A stretch of 64,000 nucleotides of DNA from Nesterenkonia halotolerans (GCF_014874065.1 NZ_JADBEE010000001.1:1736001-1800000); one strand, 5' to 3'. Counted from the stretch's first letter, positions 1-9,053 are shown. Notes: generated from the sequence alone by a model not told the origin. A program made the numbers and translations.

Positions 1-391
1 GGTCCTTATAGCGGGTGAAGAAGTGCTCGATCTCCTTGCGGGTCCACTCGTCGACGTCCACGAGCTCCTGGATGTGGTCGAAGCGCTTGTCCTTGGGGAC
101 GCACAGCAGCTTGGCGTCCCCTCCCCCGTCATCGGTCATGTTCAGCACGCCCACCGGACGTGACTCGACGACGACGCCGGGGACCAGGTCCACACCGGGG
201 ATCCAGACCATCGCGTCGAGCGGGTCGCCATCCTCACCGAGGGTGTCGTCGAAGTAGCCGTAGTGCGTCGGGTACTGCATGGGGGTGAACAGCACGCGGT
301 CGAGGCGGAGACGATGGGTCTCGTGGTCGATCTCGTACTTCACGCGCGAGCCTTCGGGGATTTCGACGGTGACATCGTGAGTCAGGGCCAT
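1..391 (-). CDS. ppa: Inorganic pyrophosphatase, C-terminus cut by window edge
   Basis: Soluble family I pyrophosphatase, which hydrolyses the PPi released by nucleic acid and tRNA charging reactions. The visible 130 residues begin MALTHDVTVEIPEGS and include the conserved stretch PTHYGY and the acidic metal-binding motif DGDPLDAMV, followed by VPKDKRF. Family members are about 160-175 residues, so only the C-terminal 30 or so are missing. The ATG is preceded by a GAGGAG ribosome binding site. It is read away from the AlkX-like gene's 3' end, with 152 bp between them that hold a small CTGACC/GGTCAG hairpin (442-457). Confidence 0.95.
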   Translation of the reverse strand, partial: MALTHDVTVEIPEGSRVKYEIDHETHRLRLDRVLFTPMQYPTHYGYFDDTLGEDGDPLDAMVWIPGVDLVPGVVVESRPVGVLNMTDDGGGDAKLLCVPKDKRFDHIQELVDVDEWTRKEIEHFFTRYKD

Positions 392-543
392 GGGTTCTCC
401 TCTGATTGTGCGTCAAGGGCAGTGCTGGGTCTCGCGCCTGGCTGACCTCCGGGTCAGGCTCGAGCGCGTCCTTCTCTGGGCCAAGCGTACACATTCCGAC
501 CCGCCGGCAGGCGCGGGGTCCGTCGCGCCGGAGACGTGCTGGT

Positions 544-1734
544 TCACCGCGCGGCCTCGCCCGAGAGCTGCACCCCCAGCTGGGCGGCGAGCGTCTTGGC
601 TCCGGCCCGTGCGCGGGCGTTCACCGATCGCTGGGCATGGCCGGACTCGGTGAAGATCCGGTTGAGCTGCAGCACGCCGGAGACCCGTTGAAGATCGACG
701 CGGCCGAGCATCTCGGTGCCGGAGAGCACCCCCATGACGTAATGCCCGTAGAGCCGCTTGTCCCTGGGGACGTAGGCCTCGAAGGTGTAGTCGAAGCCGA
801 AGATCCGCCGGGCACGGCCTCGGTCGCGAAGCAGCGGGTCGAAGGGGCCGATGAGCCGGGCTGCGGCTGCCGGTCCGGCACCAGGGCCTTGGGGCTCCTC
901 TGCCGGCATGGCGTCGAGGAGTTCCGGAAGGCAGTACGCAGGGTCCTTCCAGCCGGCGACCTGCAGCGGGAGCAGCCCGGCGAGCTCGATGCCCAGCGCG
1001 GCGTCGGCGGCCGAGAGGTGGTAATGGTGGGCGAAGTCCCCCACCGTCATGACTGCCAGCGTGCCCGCCGCGCGGCGAGCGAGCCCTGCGCGCAGCTGCT
1101 CCGGGGGCAGATGTGAGGCTTCACGGACCGGCGCCGGCAGCGCCCGCTCCGGCAGGTCGAAGAGGCGGATGATGCCATTGCGTGCGGTGATCACCAGGTC
1201 CCCGGTGCGCACCATGAGCTCGGCCGTCTTCTTGATCTCAGACCAGTTCCACCCGGTGGTCCGAGATTCCCCCAGTGCCGATTCGATCACCCCGATCTGC
1301 GCGCCCTGCGGCCGCTGCGCGACCACCTCGAGGATCCGCTCACGCATCCCGGGATCGATCTGATCTCCGTAGGTCTCACGCACCCGCTCGCGACGCAGCT
1401 GCAGCAGCGGCCAGTCCTCCAGCGGGAACACGCAGGCGACCTTAGTGAAGGCCTCGAAGGAGACCGGAGGCTCATGCAGCGGCGCCCCAGCTGGCCAGAG
1501 CGAGGAATCGACGTCCTCGGCCCGGGCGCTCCGCGGAAGCCTGGTCAGCGAGGTGAGCCGCTGCGCGGTGGAGACGCGGGTGAGCGGATCCAGCTGGATG
1601 AGTCCGATCCCGCGGAGCACCTCGGCCGCCGTCGCGTAGGAGCTGGGGCCTCCGGGGTCTGGAATCCGCTGGGCGTGGAGGACCGCGGCGCGCACCCACT
1701 CCACGGTCACGGGCTTTGCACTGAGTTCGGCCAT
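544..1734 (-). CDS. Winged-helix DNA glycosylase, AlkX/YcaQ-like (HTH_42 family)
   Basis: A 396-residue member of the HTH_42 (COG3214) family. Family members AlkZ and AlkX/YcaQ are DNA glycosylases that remove bulky alkylated bases and unhook interstrand crosslinks. Residues 44-50 read GLIQLDP, so the catalytic motif is of the Q-x-D type (Q47, D49) that defines AlkX, not the Q-x-Q of AlkZ. The family block LIGPFDPLLRDR followed by FDYTFEAYVP and YGHYVMGVL is present near residues 290-335. Length is normal for the family. The biochemical role is inferred from the motif; the gene could otherwise be called a winged-helix protein of unknown function. Confidence 0.8.
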   Translation of the reverse strand: MAELSAKPVTVEWVRAAVLHAQRIPDPGGPSSYATAAEVLRGIGLIQLDPLTRVSTAQRLTSLTRLPRSARAEDVDSSLWPAGAPLHEPPVSFEAFTKVACVFPLEDWPLLQLRRERVRETYGDQIDPGMRERILEVVAQRPQGAQIGVIESALGESRTTGWNWSEIKKTAELMVRTGDLVITARNGIIRLFDLPERALPAPVREASHLPPEQLRAGLARRAAGTLAVMTVGDFAHHYHLSAADAALGIELAGLLPLQVAGWKDPAYCLPELLDAMPAEEPQGPGAGPAAAARLIGPFDPLLRDRGRARRIFGFDYTFEAYVPRDKRLYGHYVMGVLSGTEMLGRVDLQRVSGVLQLNRIFTESGHAQRSVNARARAGAKTLAAQLGVQLSGEAAR

Positions 1735-1808
1735 CTCGCGATCCTATCGGCGGTCACAGCAGAGCCCGACGCCGAGGAGGTGGCCCGACACCGGAACTCG
1801 CATGTCGA

Positions 1809-1832
1809 CAGTGTGACGAGCACCTCACACTG
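1809..1832 (+). promoter_or_regulatory. CRP/GlxR-like palindrome upstream of cstA
   Basis: CAGTGTGA, eight bases, then TCACACTG: a perfect 8-bp inverted repeat containing the TGTGA/TCACA half-sites of cAMP-receptor-type regulators. The spacer is 8 rather than the usual 6. It lies about 80 bp upstream of the cstA start, and cstA is a classic cAMP-CRP target in enterobacteria. The binding protein is inferred. Confidence 0.5.
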
Positions 1833-1911
1833 CGTACCATGGTGGGAATCACATCACTGCGCCCAATCCGCGCCCGCTCTCGGGCAGGCGCGCCTCAATG
1901 AGGAGGAGAAC

Positions 1912-3627
1912 ATGGACGGGATCAACTCTCTGATCATCGCGATCATCGGTGTGGCCATGATGCTCACCGGCTATTTCTTGTATTCACGCTTCCTGGCACG
2001 GAAGGTCTATAAGCTCAACGCCGAGTTCAAGACCCCCTCCCACCAGTTCAACGACGGCGTGGACTTCGTCCCCACGAATCGTTACGTGCTCTGGGGCCAC
2101 CACTTCACCTCGGTGGCAGGAGCCGCGCCCATCGTGGGACCCGCCGTCGCCGTCATCTGGGGCTGGCTCCCAGCGTTCCTCTGGGTCACCTTCGGCACCG
2201 TGTTCATCGCGGGCATGCATGACCTGGGCGCTCTCTGGGCCTCTCAGCGCAACCGTGGACAGTCCATCGGCACGCTGTCCGGGCGCTATATCAGCGCCCG
2301 CGGCCGCAACCTGTTCCTGGTCGTGGTCTTCCTGCTGCTGCTCATGGTGGTCGCCGCCTTTGCCGTGGTGATCTCGAACCTGCTGGTCTCAGAGCCGGGC
2401 TCGGTCATCCCCACCTGGGGCGCGCTGATCGTGGCGCTGCTGGTCGGTCAGGCGATCTACCGGTTCCGGATGAACCTGTTGGCGGTGACCATCGTCGGCG
2501 TCGTCGCCCTCTATGCGCTGATCGTGGTGGGCAACTCCTATCCCATCGAACTGCCGGAGAGCACGTTCGGCCTGGCCCCCAATGGGGTCTGGATCATCGT
2601 GCTGTTCCTCTACGCCGGCATCGCCTCGCTGCTCCCGGTGTGGGTGCTGCTGCAGCCGCGCGACTACATCAACGGCGTGCAGCTGTTCATCGGTCTGGGC
2701 ATCCTCTACGGGGCCACCCTGATCGCGACGCCGACGATCGTGGCTCCGGCCATCAACACGAACCTTCCCGAAGGAACACCGTCGATGGTGCCGCTGCTCT
2801 TCGTGACCATAGCCTGCGGGGCGATCTCCGGCTTCCACGGCACGGTCGCCACCGGGACCACCTCCAAGCAGCTGGACCGCGAGTCCGATGCGCGGTTCGT
2901 GGGCTACTTCGGAGCCGTGGGTGAGGGGCTGCTCGCGCTGGGCGCGATCATCGCCACAACCGCTGGCTTCCAGTCGCTGGCCCAGTGGGAAGAGGTCTAC
3001 GCCTCCTTCAACGACAACCCGGTCGGGAACTTCGTGGAGGGCGGCGCGACGATCGTCAACGCCGGCCTGGGGATCCCGGAGGGCCTCTCAGCCACCATCC
3101 TGGCCACCATGGCGGTGCTCTTCGCCGCCACCACGATGGACACCGGCGTGCGCCTGATGCGCTTCGTGGTGCAGGAGATCGGCGAGCTGGCCAAGATCAG
3201 GATCCGGATCATCGCCGCGACGCTGATCGTGATCGTGATCGGCGGCGGTCTCACCTTCTCGCAGGGCGCCGACGGTTCAGGCGGCATGCTGATCTGGCCG
3301 CTCTTCGGCACGACCAACCAGCTCCTGGCGGCGCTGACGATGGGCATCATCGTGGTGATGCTGATGAAGAAGAACCGCCCGTTCCTGCCGGTGCTGATCC
3401 CGATGGCCTTCGTGCTGGTGGTGAGCTCCTACGCCGCCGTGGTCCAGGTGTTCAGCTTCTTCAACGAGGGCGAGTGGCTGCTGTTCTCGCTGAACGTGGT
3501 CATCATCTTCGCCGCCGTGTGGGTCCTCACCGAATGCATCATGTCGATGAACCGGGCCTGGCGCGGGGAGAAGGAGCCCGAGGACGACGTGGCGCTGACC
3601 GAGGACGAGAAGCTGCCGCTGCGCTAG
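1912..3627 (+). CDS. cstA: Carbon starvation protein A (CstA), pyruvate/peptide transporter
   Basis: A 571-residue polytopic membrane protein of the CstA family. Enterobacterial CstA/BtsT members import peptides or pyruvate at the onset of carbon starvation. The N-terminal block NRYVLWGHHFTSVAGAAPIVGPA and GALWASQRNRGQSIG are diagnostic, as is SGFHGTVATGTTSKQ in the middle and FGTTNQLLAALT near the C-terminus. At least a dozen hydrophobic segments are visible. It is shorter than E. coli CstA (about 700) but typical of the shorter branch. The open frame extends upstream, but the start was chosen at the ATG behind AGGAGGAGAAC. A TGTGA-type palindrome lies upstream and a strong hairpin follows the stop. 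Confidence 0.93.
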   Translation: MDGINSLIIAIIGVAMMLTGYFLYSRFLARKVYKLNAEFKTPSHQFNDGVDFVPTNRYVLWGHHFTSVAGAAPIVGPAVAVIWGWLPAFLWVTFGTVFIAGMHDLGALWASQRNRGQSIGTLSGRYISARGRNLFLVVVFLLLLMVVAAFAVVISNLLVSEPGSVIPTWGALIVALLVGQAIYRFRMNLLAVTIVGVVALYALIVVGNSYPIELPESTFGLAPNGVWIIVLFLYAGIASLLPVWVLLQPRDYINGVQLFIGLGILYGATLIATPTIVAPAINTNLPEGTPSMVPLLFVTIACGAISGFHGTVATGTTSKQLDRESDARFVGYFGAVGEGLLALGAIIATTAGFQSLAQWEEVYASFNDNPVGNFVEGGATIVNAGLGIPEGLSATILATMAVLFAATTMDTGVRLMRFVVQEIGELAKIRIRIIAATLIVIVIGGGLTFSQGADGSGGMLIWPLFGTTNQLLAALTMGIIVVMLMKKNRPFLPVLIPMAFVLVVSSYAAVVQVFSFFNEGEWLLFSLNVVIIFAAVWVLTECIMSMNRAWRGEKEPEDDVALTEDEKLPLR

Positions 3628-3638
3628 TCCGCAGGTGA

Positions 3639-3670
3639 GCGGCGCGCCCCGAGGGAATGGGGCGCGCCGC
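3639..3670 (+). terminator. GC-rich hairpin after cstA
   Basis: Perfect 12-bp inverted repeat (3639-3650 with 3659-3670) around an 8-base loop, starting 12 bp after the cstA stop. There is no T-tract, as is common in high-GC actinobacteria. It contains an upstream in-frame ATG of the next gene, which argues that translation of that gene starts later, at 3690. Confidence 0.75.
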
Positions 3671-3689
3671 GGCGCGGTTGTTGATCGCC

Positions 3690-4067
3690 ATGAGCGAGAA
3701 GACGGTTCTCCAGCCTGGTCCGGATCATCCCATCAGCGTCACCGCGAGCGCCGAGCGTGTGCGCGTCACGGCCGCGGGTGTCACTCTTGCAGACACCCGC
3801 GCCGCGCTGGTGCTGCGTGAGCATGGGTATCCGCCCGCCTACTATCTCCCGCGTGCCGACGTGCAGATGGCGGCGCTTCAGCGCACCGAGCATGGGACCT
3901 ACTGCCCCTATAAGGGCGAGGCGAGCTACTTCACGGTGCTTGCCGGGGGCGCGGAGCTCGGCGATGTGGTCTGGAGCTACGAGCGCCCGCATGCCGCGGT
4001 GGCCGAGATCAGGGATCACCTGGCGTTCTATCCCGACCGGGTCGACGTCGAGGTGACGGCAGCCTGA
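3690..4067 (+). CDS. DUF427 domain protein
   Basis: A 125-residue single-domain protein of the DUF427 family, whose function is not established. Visible family motifs are YLPRADVQM, the conserved YCPYKGEASYF block and VVWSYERP followed by IRDHLAFYP near the C-terminus. An ATG at 3657 is in frame but lies inside the terminator hairpin loop, so the ATG at 3690 (MSEKTVLQPGP) was preferred. No obvious ribosome binding site precedes either start. It converges on the HAD phosphatase gene 29 bp away. Confidence 0.8.
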   Translation: MSEKTVLQPGPDHPISVTASAERVRVTAAGVTLADTRAALVLREHGYPPAYYLPRADVQMAALQRTEHGTYCPYKGEASYFTVLAGGAELGDVVWSYERPHAAVAEIRDHLAFYPDRVDVEVTAA

Positions 4068-4071
4068 AGAG

Positions 4072-4088
4072 CCCCGCCGTCGACGGGG
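4072..4088. terminator. Possible bidirectional hairpin between convergent genes
   Basis: CCCCG and CGGGG arms of 5 bp around 7 bases in the 29-bp gap between two convergent genes. It is weak and there is no T-tract. Confidence 0.35.
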
Positions 4089-4096
4089 AGCTGGCC

Positions 4097-4981
4097 TCAG
4101 CTCTCGAGCACCCGCCGCAGCACGGAGACCAGTCCATCTTCTTCCACCGGGGCGGTGAGCTCGTCGGCGGCGTCGATGACCTCCTGAGGCGCCTGCCCCA
4201 TGGCCACACCGAGCGTGGCCCAGCGCAGCATCTCGATGTCGTTGCGACCGTCGCCCACGGCGACCGTGTCTTCGACCGGCACCTGGAGGCGTTCGCGCAG
4301 CGTCTCCAGCGATGAGCCCTTGGTGACTCCGGCCGCAGCGATGTCCAGCCAGGCCGACCAGCCCACCGAGTAGGTGACGCCGTGCAGGCCGATGCCTTCG
4401 ACGGCGGCGGTGAAGTCTTCGGCCGTGGAGTCGGTGGAGTTCACGACGAGACGCACGGCCTCGGTGCTCTTCATCTCCTGGAAGCTGACGCCGCGAGCGT
4501 CCAGGCCGAAGGACATGTCCTCGAAGCGCTCGGTGGAGAGGAAGTCTCCCACCGAGGTCTCGATGGCGTAGCGCGCGTTCGGGAGGCGCTCCATGAGTGC
4601 GTCCAGTGCCGGGGCTGGATCGAAGATCCGCCGGTCCAGCACCTCATAGCCGTCCTCGAGCGAGGCATCGACGCGCACAGTGACACCGCCGTTGCTGCAG
4701 ACCGCGTAGCCGTGCTCGATGCCGAAGGTCTCGACCACCGGCAGAGTGGCAGGCAGGGAGCGGCCCGTGGAGACCACCACAGTGTGCCCCTCAGCCACGA
4801 GGGAACGTCCGATCTCCTTCACGGCATCGGACATCCGGCCGTCGTGGTGGACGATCGTGCCGTCCACGTCGAGGCAGACCATCTTCTTGCCCTGGACGTG
4901 GGAGAAGCTGCCACCGGAGCCGGCCGCCGGGATGGAGAATTCTTCAGAGGCTGTCATTGCAGATGTATTCATTGTCATCAC
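4097..4981 (-). CDS. HAD-superfamily IIB (Cof-type) phosphatase
   Basis: A 294-residue cytoplasmic hydrolase. All four HAD motifs are visible: LDVDGTI (nucleophile Asp and acid/base Asp), VVSTGR (motif II Thr), the Lys in GVTKGSSL, and VGDGRNDIEML (motif IV metal site). The large C2B-type cap between motifs II and III places it in the Cof group, which dephosphorylates sugar phosphates or cofactors such as FMN/PLP. The substrate cannot be told from sequence. Several closely spaced ATGs occur at the N-terminus and the first 25 residues are low-complexity, so the start may lie as far downstream as the ATG at 4957. A second Cof-type paralogue is at 58924. Confidence 0.88.
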   Translation of the reverse strand: MMTMNTSAMTASEEFSIPAAGSGGSFSHVQGKKMVCLDVDGTIVHHDGRMSDAVKEIGRSLVAEGHTVVVSTGRSLPATLPVVETFGIEHGYAVCSNGGVTVRVDASLEDGYEVLDRRIFDPAPALDALMERLPNARYAIETSVGDFLSTERFEDMSFGLDARGVSFQEMKSTEAVRLVVNSTDSTAEDFTAAVEGIGLHGVTYSVGWSAWLDIAAAGVTKGSSLETLRERLQVPVEDTVAVGDGRNDIEMLRWATLGVAMGQAPQEVIDAADELTAPVEEDGLVSVLRRVLES

Positions 4982-5202
4982 ACTCGTTCGAAAGGGTAAC
5001 GGACCATTATGCCTTATCGGTCAGTCTCACACCGTCACCGCGCCGCCGATGCCCAGGAATAGGCCGGACTATAGCCTTTTGGGTACTGTTGACCTACATG
5101 TCACTTTGCGTTTCATTGCTACCGTCCGCCTGGTCTTCAGCTTGGCCGGGGCAGTGTCAGGGAGACGCACGGTTTTGCGACGCTTCGTAGGAGGCACCAT
5201 AT

Positions 5203-6330
5203 ATGGACGCGACGAACTCGGTATCCATCAACGGCGGCGGATACTCGGCACAGATCAGCCTCCTCGGCGGTCAGCTGCTGCGCCTCAAGCATCACGAGGA
5301 CGAGCTCGTCGTTCCGGCAGGCGATTCCACTGACGGCGCCTTCCCCGGTGCCGTCCTGGCACCCTGGCCCAACCGCACGCAGGGCGGCATGTACTCCTAC
5401 GCAGGTCAGGACTACGCGCTCCCGGTCAACGAAGAGGCCACCGGCGCCGCGCTGCATGGTCTGATGGTGGACCTCCCGCTGCACGTGCAGGCCCATAAGG
5501 ACACCGAGGTGCAGCTGCAGGGCTTCCTGGAGCCCACGGAGGGCTATCCCTTCGGACTCGACATCGCGCTGATCTACCGCGTCTCCGCCGACATCGGACT
5601 CTCCGCCACACTGATGGCCCGCTACCGCCCGCAGGTGGAGCCCGAGCTCACCGCCGACGAGCTGGCTGAAGCCACCGACGCCCCTGCGGCGGAGGACCTC
5701 CCGCTGTCCGAGCCGCTGGAACCCGAGACCTCCCCTGACGCTGACTCAGGCACTGACGCTGGCACCGCCGCTGACGCTGACGAAGCATCCGTGGAGACCG
5801 ATGAGGAGCCCGCCGCCGAGCAGGATCAGGCGGAGCCAGATCTGGCACAGGACGACGACGTCGCAGCTGCCGCCCCGCAGACGGCTCCCTTCGGCGCTGG
5901 CTTCCACCCGTACCTGACCGCGGGCGGCGCCTCGCTGACGGAGTGCCGCCTTCGACTGCCCGCTCGCACGGTGCTCAAGACCTCGCCCGATGGCGCGGTG
6001 ACCGGACGTGAGACCGTCTCCGGGGACTTCGATCTGACCAACGGACCGCTGCTGGCCGGGCGACGCATCGACCATGCCTTCACCGACCTCCCCCCGGAAG
6101 GCTGGACGGCCGAGCTCGTGCACGGCCCGTCCGGGTTCGTGGTGCGCATGATCGCCGACTCGCCCTGGGTGCAGGTCTACACCGGCGAACGCATTGATCG
6201 CGCGGGAGTGGCCATCGAGCCGATGAGCTGCCCGCCCGACGCGCTGAACTCCGGAGAGGACCTGGTCCATCTGGCCCCCGGCGAATGGTTCCGCATGGGC
6301 TACAGCATCGAAGCCATCCGCGTCGACTGA
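5203..6330 (+). CDS. Aldose 1-epimerase family protein with acidic insertion
   Basis: Galactose-mutarotase-fold protein of 375 residues that interconverts alpha and beta anomers of aldoses. Expected active-site residues are visible: Arg58 in PNRTQGG, His85 in ALHGL, His235 in GFHPYL, Asp290 in RRIDHAF and the catalytic Glu339 in AIEPM. Residues 144-226 are an Ala/Asp/Glu/Pro-rich, presumably disordered insertion carrying almost no basic residues, placed just before the GFHPYL strand. Without it the protein is near the usual 290-300 residues. The ATG has an AGGAGG ribosome binding site at 5189-5194. The gene converges on the ROK regulator and stands beside the xylose genes, which suggests a role in pentose/hexose entry. 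Confidence 0.85.
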   Translation: MDATNSVSINGGGYSAQISLLGGQLLRLKHHEDELVVPAGDSTDGAFPGAVLAPWPNRTQGGMYSYAGQDYALPVNEEATGAALHGLMVDLPLHVQAHKDTEVQLQGFLEPTEGYPFGLDIALIYRVSADIGLSATLMARYRPQVEPELTADELAEATDAPAAEDLPLSEPLEPETSPDADSGTDAGTAADADEASVETDEEPAAEQDQAEPDLAQDDDVAAAAPQTAPFGAGFHPYLTAGGASLTECRLRLPARTVLKTSPDGAVTGRETVSGDFDLTNGPLLAGRRIDHAFTDLPPEGWTAELVHGPSGFVVRMIADSPWVQVYTGERIDRAGVAIEPMSCPPDALNSGEDLVHLAPGEWFRMGYSIEAIRVD

Positions 6331-6344
6331 GCGCAGTCACAGCT

Positions 6345-6359
6345 CGGACGAACGGTCCG
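6345..6359. terminator. Small hairpin between convergent genes
   Basis: CGGAC, five bases, GTCCG, in the 32-bp gap between the epimerase and the ROK regulator. It is short but suitably placed for a bidirectional terminator. Confidence 0.35.
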
Positions 6360-6362
6360 GCT

Positions 6363-7742
6363 CTAGAGCGGCAGCGGCACCCACTGCAGCGGGGCGTCGA
6401 CCACGCAGCGCATGGCGCGCAGCGCCCCGCCGGTGGCGGCCGGTGCGGGCTGCCCTGAGGCGGTGCGCACCCGGAAAGTGCTCCACTGCGCGGAGAGCAC
6501 CCGCGAGTTGAGCTCCTCCTCGATCCGGGGGCTCAGCATCTCTGCCAGCGGTCCGTAGACCCCTCCGAGCACGATGTCGTGGACGTCCAGCAGGTTCATC
6601 GCCCCGGCCAGGGCCACACCCAGCGCCCATCCGGCACGGTCGATCGCCGCGCAGGCCTTCCGGCCGTCGTCGTCGTCGCGCTGGCTCAGCTCCACCAGCT
6701 CCTGGGCAGTGGCGGTGCGGGGCATCCCGGCGGCCGCGAGCAGCGAACGCTTGCCGGCGTAGGTCTCCAGGCAGCCCAGGGCGCCACAGCCGCACTGCGG
6801 TCCGTTCGGCTCCACTGAGATGTGTCCGATCTCCCCGGCCCAGCCGTGCTGTCCGACGTCGACCACGGATTCGATCACCACCGCGGCGCCGATGCCCATC
6901 TGCGCCGAGACGTAGAGGAAGGTCTGTTCCTGCTGGTCTGCGGCGGCCAGCTCCTGGGCCACGGCGAGCGCGGCGAGCTTGGCCTCATTGGCGGCGTGGA
7001 TGAAGCCGCCGAAGACCTCTCGCTCCTCGCCGACCAGCAGCGAGACCGCGTCCACTCCGCGCCAGCCCAGGTTCGGCGCGAGCACCAGCGAGTGCTCGTC
7101 CGCGCCGACCAGACCGGGCAGGGCGAGCACCGTGCCGACGATCGTGGCGCCCCGCGCCGCGGCCGTGCGCGCCACTCGGATGGCCATCGCCCCGGCCTGG
7201 GGAAGCACCGCCTCCGGATCGGAGCCGCGGAAGTCTCCATCGAGGATCTCCTCGGCAAGGATCTCCCCGGTCAGGTCCAGCGCTCGAGCTGCCATGAAGT
7301 CCACGCTGATCTCCACGCCGAGACCTGCCAGGGTCGCGCGCGCAGGATGCAGCGGCACCGCGGGACGACCGCGGGCGCCGCCGCCGACCGCGGGGGATCC
7401 CTCGCGGATGATGCGGGCCGCCAACAGGTCATCGACCAGACGGGAGACGGTGGAGCGCGTCATGCCGGTGCGCAGCGCGAGGTCTGCCCGGGAGAGCGCC
7501 ACCCCTGCGGAGAAGATCTCTTCGGTCAGCAGCACCAGGTTCGTCTCGCGCAGCGTCTCCTGGCGGGCGCCGGGGCGCGGGCTGTGCGCCGAGGCCGATC
7601 CCTCGCTGCGCGGAGATCGGGCGTAGTCCGCATGGTCGGCCCCTGAACTGCGGCCGAGGCGTGCCAAAGAGCCGCGAGAGGTCACACCGAAGCCGGTGCT
7701 GGGTCTCGGTCCCGCCGTCTTGCTGGAAGTGTCTTGGGTCAC
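6363..7742 (-). CDS. ROK-family transcriptional repressor, probable XylR
   Basis: A 459-residue regulator with a winged helix-turn-helix around residues 75-115 (VALSRADLALRTGMTRSTVS) and a C-terminal ROK sugar-binding domain. The ROK zinc signature CGCGALGCLE is intact, preceded by GWAGEIGHISVEP. Divergent placement 108 bp from xylA argues for a xylose-responsive repressor of xylAB. The first 60 or so residues are a Ser/Arg-rich extension not seen in typical 390-400 residue XylR proteins; a start nearer the Arg59-Gln60 region is possible but I see no better ribosome binding site. The inducer is inferred from context. Confidence 0.85.
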   Translation of the reverse strand: MTQDTSSKTAGPRPSTGFGVTSRGSLARLGRSSGADHADYARSPRSEGSASAHSPRPGARQETLRETNLVLLTEEIFSAGVALSRADLALRTGMTRSTVSRLVDDLLAARIIREGSPAVGGGARGRPAVPLHPARATLAGLGVEISVDFMAARALDLTGEILAEEILDGDFRGSDPEAVLPQAGAMAIRVARTAAARGATIVGTVLALPGLVGADEHSLVLAPNLGWRGVDAVSLLVGEEREVFGGFIHAANEAKLAALAVAQELAAADQQEQTFLYVSAQMGIGAAVVIESVVDVGQHGWAGEIGHISVEPNGPQCGCGALGCLETYAGKRSLLAAAGMPRTATAQELVELSQRDDDDGRKACAAIDRAGWALGVALAGAMNLLDVHDIVLGGVYGPLAEMLSPRIEEELNSRVLSAQWSTFRVRTASGQPAPAATGGALRAMRCVVDAPLQWVPLPL

Positions 7743-7768
7743 GGACTTGATCTTAGCCCCAATTCGAT

Positions 7769-7791
7769 TTAGGTTTCATCTAGAAACAAAA
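7769..7791. promoter_or_regulatory. Candidate XylR operator between xylR and xylA
   Basis: GTTTC-ATCTA-GAAAC inverted repeat (7773-7787), extended by a TT/AA pair at each end, in an AT-rich patch within the divergent promoter region. Position and symmetry suit an operator for the adjacent ROK repressor. The half GAAACAAA recurs upstream of the GH3 gene on the opposite strand (TTTGTTTC, 13247-13254). Confidence 0.5.
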
Positions 7792-7850
7792 TGAGTGCCG
7801 GGTCACAGCTTCCCGGTGCACCCCGGAACTATCCCTTGCAGGAGGCCCCC

Positions 7851-9032
7851 ATGGCATCGACGCCAGCATCTGACTACAAGCTCTCCTTCGGTCTCTGGAC
7901 CGTCGGTTGGACCGCCCAGGACCAGTTCGGTTCGGCCTCGCGCCCCGCGTTCGAGCCATGGGAGTACCTGCCCAAGATCAAGGAAGCCGGCGCATCGGGC
8001 GTCACCTTCCACGACGACGACGTCGCCCCCTTCGGCACCGATGACTCCGAGCGCGAGAAGTACTTCACCCGCTTCAAGGAGGTCGCAGACGAGGTCGGCC
8101 TGAAGGTCGAGATGGTCACCACCAACACCTTCTCCCACCCGGTCTTCAAGGACGGCGGCCTCACCTCCAACGATCGCTCCGTGCGCCGCTTCGGCCTGCG
8201 GAAGCTGCTGCGCAACGTCGACCGCGCCGCTGAGTTCGGCGCCGAGACCTTCGTGATGTGGGGCGGCCGTGAAGGCGCTGAGTACGACGGCTCCAAGGAC
8301 CTCTTCGCAGCCCACGAGCGCTACGCCGAAGGCGTGGACACCATCGCCAGCTACATCAAGGACAAGGGCTACGACCTGCGCATCGCGCTGGAGCCCAAGC
8401 CCAACGAGCCGCGCGGCGACATCTTCCTGCCGACCATCGGTCACGCACTGGGCTTCATCGCGAAGCTCGAGCACGGCGACATCGTCGGACTGAACCCGGA
8501 GACCGGCCACGAGCAGATGGCCGGCCTGAACTTCACCCACGGGATCGCCCAGGCGCTGTGGGCAGGCAAGCTCTTCCACATCGACCTCAACGGTCAGCGC
8601 TCGATCAAGTACGACCAGGACCTGGTCTTCGGTCACGGCGAGCTGGCTTCCGCGTTCTTCACCATCGACCTGCTGGTCAATGGCTTCCCCGGTGGCGGAG
8701 CGAAGTACGACGGATGGCTGCACTTCGACTACAAGCCCTCCCGCACCGACTACGTCCAGGGCATCTGGGACTCCGCGAAGGCCAACGTCGAGATGGTCAC
8801 CATGCTCGCCGACAAGTCCAAGGCCTTCCGTGCGGACCCAGAGGTGCAGGCTGCACTGAAGGCCTCCGGCGTCTACGAGCTGGGCGAGACCACCCTCGCC
8901 GCCGGCGAGTCGCTCAGCGACTTCCTCGCCGACACCTCCACCTACGAGAAGTTCGACGTGGACAAGGCGGCCGAGCGTGAATACGGCTTCGTGAACCTGA
9001 ACCAGCTGGCGATGAAGCACCTGATCGGCTGA
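7851..9032 (+). CDS. xylA: Xylose isomerase
   Basis: A 393-residue metal-dependent isomerase converting D-xylose to D-xylulose, of the short actinobacterial class. Visible hallmarks are FGLWTVGW at the N-terminus, FHDDDVAPF (catalytic His and Asp), VMWGGREG, the metal-binding [33 protein letters not shown] and the C-terminal [10 protein letters not shown]. The frame is open further upstream, but the ATG at 7851 directly follows GCAGGAGG and matches the usual N-terminus. It forms a module with xylB downstream and the divergent ROK repressor. Confidence 0.96.
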   Translation: MASTPASDYKLSFGLWTVGWTAQDQFGSASRPAFEPWEYLPKIKEAGASGVTFHDDDVAPFGTDDSEREKYFTRFKEVADEVGLKVEMVTTNTFSHPVFKDGGLTSNDRSVRRFGLRKLLRNVDRAAEFGAETFVMWGGREGAEYDGSKDLFAAHERYAEGVDTIASYIKDKGYDLRIALEPKPNEPRGDIFLPTIGHALGFIAKLEHGDIVGLNPETGHEQMAGLNFTHGIAQALWAGKLFHIDLNGQRSIKYDQDLVFGHGELASAFFTIDLLVNGFPGGGAKYDGWLHFDYKPSRTDYVQGIWDSAKANVEMVTMLADKSKAFRADPEVQAALKASGVYELGETTLAAGESLSDFLADTSTYEKFDVDKAAEREYGFVNLNQLAMKHLIG

Positions 9033-9053
9033 TTCTCAGCTGAGCTTCGTGAT

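Noticed and set aside
3657..3689. Upstream ATG giving an 11-residue longer DUF427 protein
   Set aside because: The codon lies in the loop of the cstA terminator hairpin and the extra residues are not family-like.
7803..9020. 405-codon frame antisense to xylA
   Set aside because: Mirror frame of a highly conserved isomerase; no recognisable motif.
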